Origin: an uncultured Saprospirales bacterium
GTDB lineage: Bacteria; Bacteroidota; Bacteroidia; Chitinophagales; Saprospiraceae
NCBI GenBank assembly: GCA_937926355.1
Contig: CALAZP010000303.1
Location: 1 to 10,597 of the forward strand
Length of the DNA stretch: 10,597 nucleotides
Direction: 5' to 3'
A program made the translations under genes and the position numbers. Under the pieces are notes generated by a model. That model was not told where the DNA came from. It worked only from the letters and a program-made list of their open reading frames with translations, and made no database searches. Of the stretch, positions 6,308 to 10,597 are shown piece by piece (positions within the stretch are counted from its first letter, which is position 1; the number at the start of each line of letters is the position of its first letter).

Positions 6308-6646
6308 TTAAATGGCTTTTTCACCAGTTTCAGAGGTCCTTATCCGGGTAACGTGATGGATGTCGTAAACAATTATTTTTCCATCCCCTACCTCACCAGT
6401 TCTACCTGATTGGACAATGACTTCAATGATTTCTTCAAAATTATCCTCCTTGCATAGGATGTCTAGCTGAAGTCTAGGGATATAGTCGGCATCATAGACA
6501 CTTCCCCTGTAGGTTAATTTTTCCCCTTTTTGCAATCCATACCCCTTGACTTCGTGCATGGTAAAAAACCTGATACCTATTTCAGCTAAGGCTGTTCTTA
6601 TTTTTTCAAACTGAGATAGGCGAATAATAGCTTCAATTTTTTTCAT
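6308..6646 (-). CDS. glnK: Nitrogen regulatory protein PII (GlnK/GlnB family)
   Basis: A 112-residue cytoplasmic trimeric signal protein that aligns without gaps to E. coli GlnB from memory. It senses ATP/ADP and 2-oxoglutarate, and its T-loop can plug the Amt channel encoded next door. The start MKKIEAIIR, the T-loop region 37-55 with Gln39, Lys40, Tyr46 and the uridylylation-type Tyr51, the B-loop TGEVGDGK (83-90) and the C-terminal RIRT (101-104) are all present. Several usual positions differ: Leu38 replaces Arg in GxGRQKG, Arg58 replaces the Lys that contacts 2-oxoglutarate, Gln60 replaces Lys, and Glu85 replaces Lys. The fold and core nucleotide loops seem intact, so the protein is probably functional with altered ligand behaviour. 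The operon with amt argues for GlnK rather than GlnB. A dyad and a possible sigma-54 site lie just upstream. Confidence 0.95.
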   Translation of the reverse strand: MKKIEAIIRLSQFEKIRTALAEIGIRFFTMHEVKGYGLQKGEKLTYRGSVYDADYIPRLQLDILCKEDNFEEIIEVIVQSGRTGEVGDGKIIVYDIHHVTRIRTSETGEKAI

Positions 6647-6667
6647 AGTATCTTTTGATTTAATTAG

Positions 6668-6683
6668 GCAATAAGTAACCCAA
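6668..6683 (-). promoter_or_regulatory. Candidate sigma-54 (-24/-12) promoter of glnK-amt
   Basis: Read on the minus strand, 6683-6667 is TTGGGTTACTTATTGCC, which has the GG-N10-GC spacing and a TTGC -12 element. The usual CAC after TGG is replaced by GTT, so the match is only partial. It lies 22 bases upstream of the glnK start and would give a very short leader. glnK-amtB operons are classic RpoN targets in Proteobacteria; use of this factor here is inference. Confidence 0.25.
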
Positions 6684-6709
6684 TAGATGATATTACTCAG
6701 CTATTGGGT
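6678..6709. promoter_or_regulatory. Inverted repeat upstream of glnK, possible operator or leader hairpin
   Basis: Perfect 9-bp arms ACCCAATAG (6678-6686) and CTATTGGGT (6701-6709) flank a 14-nt spacer, 32 bp before the glnK start. It could be a protein-binding dyad or, if the transcript begins further upstream, a leader hairpin. Its left arm overlaps the candidate -24 element. T-rich DNA follows on the plus strand, but no gene reads into it from the left, so a terminator role is unlikely. Confidence 0.4.
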
Positions 6710-6959
6710 AGATTTTATTTGGTTGTGTATTATGGGAATAATTTCTTGCGCATCACAATACTACTCTTATGAGCTGGTGATACCAATCCTTTTTTTTTAA
6801 TTTTTGTGTTGTCCAAAGTAGGGGTTGTATTGCTTAATAAATTGATTATTAGTAGTTTATATCTATATGAGTTGTTATGGTCAACATTAAAAAGATGATA
6901 ATTTCAATGTATACTTCATCTTTATTCGCAGGTTTTTGTTGGAATAATCAAAAATTTCT

Positions 6960-7985
6960 ATGGAGCTAGGTATAGACAGTTTTGCAGGGGCCAAGAAAAT
7001 CCCTGGGAAATCAATTGGAGAATCGAATGTTCAATCGATGCAGAACCTTTTGGATAGAATAGAATTGGCAGATCAGGTGGGCTTAGACGTATTTGGAATA
7101 GGCGAGCACCATAGGGCAGAATTTTTAGATGCCTCCCCTGCTGTCATACTTGCAGCTGCAGCAGCCAGAACCCATCGCATTAAATTAACTAGTGCGGTCA
7201 CTGTGCTTAGCGCTGCTGATCCAGTTCGTGTCTTTCAGCAGTTTTCTACCCTAGATCTTTTGTCCAAAGGAAGAGCAGAAATGGTAGTAGGTAGAGGGTC
7301 TTTTACAGAATCTTTTCCTTTATTTGGATTTGATTTTCGAGACTACGATGATTTGTTTGTCGAAAAATTAGACCTCTTGCTTCAGTTAAGGGAAAAAGAA
7401 ACCATCACATGGAGGGGACGTTTTAGACCACCTTTGGATCACCAAAATATATATCCGAGACCTTTTCAAGAAAAAATACCCGTTTGGATAGGTGTTGGGG
7501 GAACTCCCGCCTCTTTTGCTCGAGCAGGAACTTTGGGATTACCGCTCATGGTAGCGATTATTGGTGGGGAGACGCATCGGTTCAAGCCTTTGATTGATTT
7601 GTACAGGCGTTCGGCAGAGCAAGCAGGTCACGATCCTAAGACCCTTAAATTGGGAATTCATTCTTTAGGTTATGTAGCGGAAACTACCGAAAAGGCTCAT
7701 GAAGATTATTGGCCAGGATATGAAAAAACGTTCAATAAAATTGGCAGAGAGCGTGGATGGAATACCATCACTAGAGATCATTTTGAAGCTCTTACTGGAC
7801 CTACAGGAGCATTACTAGTAGGTAATCCCAGGGAGGTGGCACAAAAAATTCTTAGACATAGCGAGGCATTGGGAGGAATAGACCGATTGACCTTTCAAAT
7901 GGTCAATGCGGATCTTCCTCAGGATAAATTACTTCAGGCTATAGAGCTGATTGGTAAAGAAGTTCGACCGCTAATAAGTATTTAA
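6960..7985 (+). CDS. LLM class flavin-dependent oxidoreductase (Atu2307/SP_0267-like)
   Basis: A 341-residue cytoplasmic luciferase-like monooxygenase, a single TIM-barrel domain expected to use reduced FMN. The start MELGIDSFAG, the block GLDVFGIGEHHRAEF (41-55), the long conserved block LTSAVTVLSAADPVRVFQQF (76-95), STLDLLSKGRAEMVVGRGSF (96-115) and KIPVWIGVGGTPASFARAG (172-190) match, from memory, the subgroup typified by Agrobacterium Atu2307 (PDB 2I7G). The substrate of that subgroup is not established, so only a flavin-dependent oxidoreductase can be claimed. Length is normal and no key block is missing. The ATG at 6960 fits the family's usual N-terminus; no Shine-Dalgarno is visible. 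It is followed 30 bp later by the propeller lipoprotein gene on the same strand. Co-transcription is possible, but a functional link is not obvious. Confidence 0.92.
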   Translation: MELGIDSFAGAKKIPGKSIGESNVQSMQNLLDRIELADQVGLDVFGIGEHHRAEFLDASPAVILAAAAARTHRIKLTSAVTVLSAADPVRVFQQFSTLDLLSKGRAEMVVGRGSFTESFPLFGFDFRDYDDLFVEKLDLLLQLREKETITWRGRFRPPLDHQNIYPRPFQEKIPVWIGVGGTPASFARAGTLGLPLMVAIIGGETHRFKPLIDLYRRSAEQAGHDPKTLKLGIHSLGYVAETTEKAHEDYWPGYEKTFNKIGRERGWNTITRDHFEALTGPTGALLVGNPREVAQKILRHSEALGGIDRLTFQMVNADLPQDKLLQAIELIGKEVRPLISI

Positions 7986-8015
7986 CTATTTTAGTTTTTT
8001 GGTAAAAAATTAATT

Positions 8016-9266
8016 ATGCGCCTTACTTTTACAATATTTCTTGGATTATTAATTTTTATAGCTGGTTGTGATGATGCGGCTTCCTCCGCATCTCCTTATA
8101 GATTTGTTTCGAATATTTTTTCCACTCAGGGGATGACTCCTAATTTTTTTACTCATCGTGATAATAGTTTGCTGTTGTCTTGGATCGAAACGGATACAGA
8201 GGGTAATGATTTGTTAAAGTGGGCTGCTTTTGATGGGGATCAATGGAATTTATCTGGCACCATTGCTTCTGGTAGGGATTGGTTTGTCAATTGGGCCGAT
8301 TTTCCCGCTATGGCACAAAATAAATCATTGGTTGCTGCCCACTGGTTGAAAAAGAGTGCAGAGGGAACTTATGATTATGATATTCATGTCGGCTTATCGG
8401 AAGATTACGGGCAGAATTGGGATACTTCTTTCATTATTCACAAAGATAAAGTGGCTGCTGAGCATGGTTTTGTTTCCCTTATGCCTGAGGGAGAAGATGG
8501 CATTAGAGCGGTTTGGTTAGACGGCAGATTAACTAAGATTTCTGAGGAAAGTCAGTTTGGAGTTTCAGAAGATCATGTTGGTCATGGAGGTGCAATGACA
8601 TTGAGGACTGCTTTAATCAATATGGATGGTTCCCTTCAAGATGAAAAGGAGTTGGATAATCGAGTTTGCGATTGTTGTCAGACCGATTTGGCGGTGGTTG
8701 ATTCGGTAGTTTTAGTGGTGTATCGAGATCGTTCAGCTGATGAAATCAGAGATATGGGAATCATTAGAAGGGTCAATGGGGTTTGGAATTCTCCTTCTAT
8801 ATTGCATCGAGATGGATGGCAAATAGCAGGGTGTCCGGTGAATGGTCCTGCTATAAGTGCCAACAAGAAAGGTGAAATCGCCGTGGTATGGTTTACCGCC
8901 CCCAATAACGCTAGTAAAGTTCAATTAATGATTTCGAAAGATTACGGAGAAACTTTTTCAAAACCTATTGCAGTTACAAAGGATAGCACGTTAGGAAGAG
9001 TGGATGTAGCTTGGATGGAGGATGATATTGTAGTATCTCAGTTGGTTGCTGCTCCCGCTACCCAGCAAAGTTTCCTACAGCTATCTATTTTCGATACTGA
9101 GGGGCATAAAAAGTATGAGGAAAAGGTTGCTCCAATGTTATCGAGTCGGGGGAGTGGATTCCCGGTTATGGAAGTATTTCAAGGCAAAGTGTGGTTGACT
9201 TGGACCGTTTTAGACTCGGTTTCCCAACAAAAAAATATTCAGGTAGGCGTTATAGAGTCCATTTAA
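8016..9266 (+). CDS. Sialidase-fold beta-propeller lipoprotein with Cys cluster
   Basis: A 416-residue predicted lipoprotein: the N-terminal hydrophobic segment ends in FIAGC (Cys18), followed by DDAASS. The rest looks like a six-bladed sialidase/BNR propeller with two Asp-boxes, SEDYGQNW (128-135) and SKDYGETF (307-314), and repeated strand patterns such as GIRAVWLDGR, LVVYRDRSADEIRD and IAVVWFTAP. Conserved-looking special motifs are RVCDCCQTDLAV (217-228: Cys218, Cys220, Cys221) and IAGCPVNGPAIS (270-281: Cys273). I recall the same pair of motifs in many uncharacterised 'exo-alpha-sialidase' annotated lipoproteins. The classical sialidase FRIP motif and Arg triad are not evident, so true sialidase activity is doubtful; the four cysteines may form disulfides or a metal site. 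The ATG at 8016 lies in AT-rich DNA 30 bp after the LLM gene. The stop is only 2 bp from the stop of the opposing sulfatase gene. Confidence 0.8.
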   Translation: MRLTFTIFLGLLIFIAGCDDAASSASPYRFVSNIFSTQGMTPNFFTHRDNSLLLSWIETDTEGNDLLKWAAFDGDQWNLSGTIASGRDWFVNWADFPAMAQNKSLVAAHWLKKSAEGTYDYDIHVGLSEDYGQNWDTSFIIHKDKVAAEHGFVSLMPEGEDGIRAVWLDGRLTKISEESQFGVSEDHVGHGGAMTLRTALINMDGSLQDEKELDNRVCDCCQTDLAVVDSVVLVVYRDRSADEIRDMGIIRRVNGVWNSPSILHRDGWQIAGCPVNGPAISANKKGEIAVVWFTAPNNASKVQLMISKDYGETFSKPIAVTKDSTLGRVDVAWMEDDIVVSQLVAAPATQQSFLQLSIFDTEGHKKYEEKVAPMLSSRGSGFPVMEVFQGKVWLTWTVLDSVSQQKNIQVGVIESI

Positions 9267-9268
9267 TC

Positions 9269-10597
9269 TTAATCAAAGTACTTCTCAAGGGTGTACTGAG
9301 GCTGCCAATGATCGGGTTTTCTTTTTAGAGAATGGAAATCGTAATCAGCATCCATCCAGGGTGGCGTATCCAGATTTAGCGTATCTCCAGTATTTTTTTG
9401 CCATTGTTCCATGACTATCCTAAGGGAATCTATGGTTGATTGCCATTGGATATCATTGGATAAATCGTTGGTTTCGTTAGGGTCAACTTTTAAGTCAAAC
9501 AATTGAGTGTGGTCAATACCCGGGTATTCTATTAATTTCCAATCCTCGGTACTAATGGCCCTAGCTACATTTCGATAAGCTGTAAAAATTTCATTCCTAA
9601 GATTAGATTTTTCTCCATTCAAGACAGGAACCAAGCTTTGGCCATCTATATCAAAGGGGGCTTGGATACCTGCTAGTTCACCTAAGGTGGGAAACATATC
9701 TAATAAATAGGCAAAGGCATTAGAGACTTTTCCCGAAGGGACATTAGGACCTTTAATAATCAAAGGAATTTTGATGCTGTGCTCATATAAATTTTGTTTG
9801 CCTAACAATCCATGGCTGCCAATAGCCAAGCCGTTATCTGCTGCGTAGACAATAATGGTGTTGTCATAGACCCCTTTTTCTTTAAGTAATTTAATTATTC
9901 TGCCCACCTCATCATCTACTTGGCTGATGAGACCATAGTAATCTGCCAATATCATTTGAATGGTATCGGGATGTCTAGGCCATCCGGTGAGGTTTTCATC
10001 TCGAACTAAAGGGTCGTGAATATTGAAAGGGTGTACCCCTATAAAATTTTCTGGTAAGGGAATCTGATTGGGTGCGTATCGTTTGATATAATCAAAATCT
10101 GGAGAATAGGGGTCATGGGGGGCCGTATAGGCAATATAAGCAAAGAATGGGGTGGTATCGTTTCGAGTTACATGTTGGTCGATGAAAGACAAGCAAGCTT
10201 CAGTAAATATGCGTGTACTGAATCCTTTTCTTACGGGTTCTCCTAATTGGCCATCTGGTCCATAATCCCTAACTGGCACGTCAAAATGGTTAGCCATACC
10301 ACCGAGGTAAACGCTCTTGGCATCCGAAAATGCCGCTTCGAATGCTTCCTTTTCATTGTGCCATTTGCCGGTTCCAAATACTCGATAACCTGCTTCTCTA
10401 AAAGCCATGGGCATGGTCCTTACCCCATTTAAACGGTCATAGACACGGAATAGGTTCAGTCCGCTCATTAACATGGCTCTGGAAGGTGCACAAATGGCTC
10501 CGTGATGGCCGCCCATGATATAGGCATTATTGAAACGAGTTCCCTCTTGTGCCAATTGGTCGATATGAGGCGTCTGAACTACTTCATTACCGTAAAT
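9269..10597 (-). CDS. Type I (formylglycine) sulfatase, 5' end outside the window
   Basis: The frame stays open to the window edge: upstream of the first internal start-like codon it reads IYGNEVVQTPHIDQL, a standard sulfatase N-terminal segment, so this is a partial CDS with 442 visible residues. The active-site signature is CAPSR (Cys at visible residue 36), whose Cys would be oxidised to formylglycine by an anaerobic maturase or FGE. Other catalytic blocks are GTGKWHNE, AYTAPHDPYSPDFD, and YAADNGLAIGSHGLLGKQNLYE with the metal-binding Asp-Asn and the late Lys. LLDMFPTLGELAGI and DGQSLVPVL follow, with the usual C-terminal LFDLKVDPNETNDL. The calcium-binding Asp pair and any signal peptide lie outside the window. 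Relatives remove sulfate from carbohydrates in the periplasm; the substrate cannot be read here. With the propeller lipoprotein and uronate and sugar enzymes nearby, sulfated polysaccharide use is a reasonable guess. Confidence 0.93.
   Translation of the reverse strand: MYGNEVVQTPHIDQLAQEGTRFNNAYIMGGHHGAICAPSRAMLMSGLNLFRVYDRLNGVRTMPMAFREAGYRVFGTGKWHNEKEAFEAAFSDAKSVYLGGMANHFDVPVRDYGPDGQLGEPVRKGFSTRIFTEACLSFIDQHVTRNDTTPFFAYIAYTAPHDPYSPDFDYIKRYAPNQIPLPENFIGVHPFNIHDPLVRDENLTGWPRHPDTIQMILADYYGLISQVDDEVGRIIKLLKEKGVYDNTIIVYAADNGLAIGSHGLLGKQNLYEHSIKIPLIIKGPNVPSGKVSNAFAYLLDMFPTLGELAGIQAPFDIDGQSLVPVLNGEKSNLRNEIFTAYRNVARAISTEDWKLIEYPGIDHTQLFDLKVDPNETNDLSNDIQWQSTIDSLRIVMEQWQKNTGDTLNLDTPPWMDADYDFHSLKRKPDHWQPQYTLEKYFD

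Larger units (their letters stand above)
6647..6959. other. Divergent intergenic region between glnK and the LLM oxidoreductase gene
   Basis: A 313-bp AT-rich spacer that must hold promoters for both divergent genes. Apart from the dyad at 6678-6709 and the weak sigma-54-like site, I see a run of nine T (6790-6798) followed by AATTTTTG. That run resembles, with one base too many, the Bacteroidota -7 box TAnnTTTG for rightward transcription. No coding frame, RNA gene or riboswitch is supported. Confidence 0.5.

Noticed and set aside
6667..6720. Inverted repeat 6678-6709 plus T-rich flank as a terminator
   Set aside because: The T-rich side faces right, but no plus-strand gene ends to its left; glnK on that side is transcribed leftwards away from it.

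Overview
The window looks like chromosome of a low-GC Bacteroidota, probably a marine or polysaccharide-degrading member of the Cytophagales (for example Cyclobacteriaceae). This is inferred from three things: AT-rich start contexts with no convincing Shine-Dalgarno sequences; the gene set (periplasmic or lipoprotein sugar dehydrogenase, sulfatase, tagaturonate epimerase, beta-propeller lipoprotein); and a porin remnant of a Bacteroidota-like type beside amt. No rRNA, tRNA, CRISPR array, phage or insertion sequence is visible.

Layout, left to right. Positions 1-170 hold the last codons of a gene entering from the left (its tail resembles Gfo/Idh/MocA oxidoreductases) and an exact 55-bp repeat at a period of 115 bp that duplicates this gene end. 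A minus-strand UxaE-type tagaturonate epimerase (290-1534) is divergent from a plus-strand lipoprotein that joins a c-type cytochrome to a PQQ-dependent aldose dehydrogenase propeller (1605-3038). A strong, probably bidirectional terminator (3059-3100) follows. Next is a minus-strand pair, an unrecognised 7-helix membrane protein and a small lipoprotein, joined by a TAATG stop/start overlap.

Positions 4507-6646 carry the nitrogen module on the minus strand: glnK-type PII protein, then the Amt ammonium channel, then a GC-rich hairpin and the remnant of an outer-membrane beta-barrel porin that has lost both ends. PII docks on Amt to close it when nitrogen is plentiful. The porin was probably the outer-membrane member of the same transcription unit before it decayed.

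After a 313-bp divergent spacer come a plus-strand luciferase-like flavin oxidoreductase (6960-7985) and a sialidase-fold beta-propeller lipoprotein (8016-9266). A minus-strand type I sulfatase (9269 to beyond 10597) meets the propeller gene tail to tail with only 2 bp between the stop codons.

Most of the window is ordinary metabolic chromosome. The best signals for a second look are the duplicated gene end, the porin remnant after amt, the altered ligand-contact positions in PII with a candidate sigma-54 site and dyad in front of it, the cytochrome-PQQ dehydrogenase fusion, and the cysteine cluster of the propeller lipoprotein. I found no convincing new defence system or mobile element.
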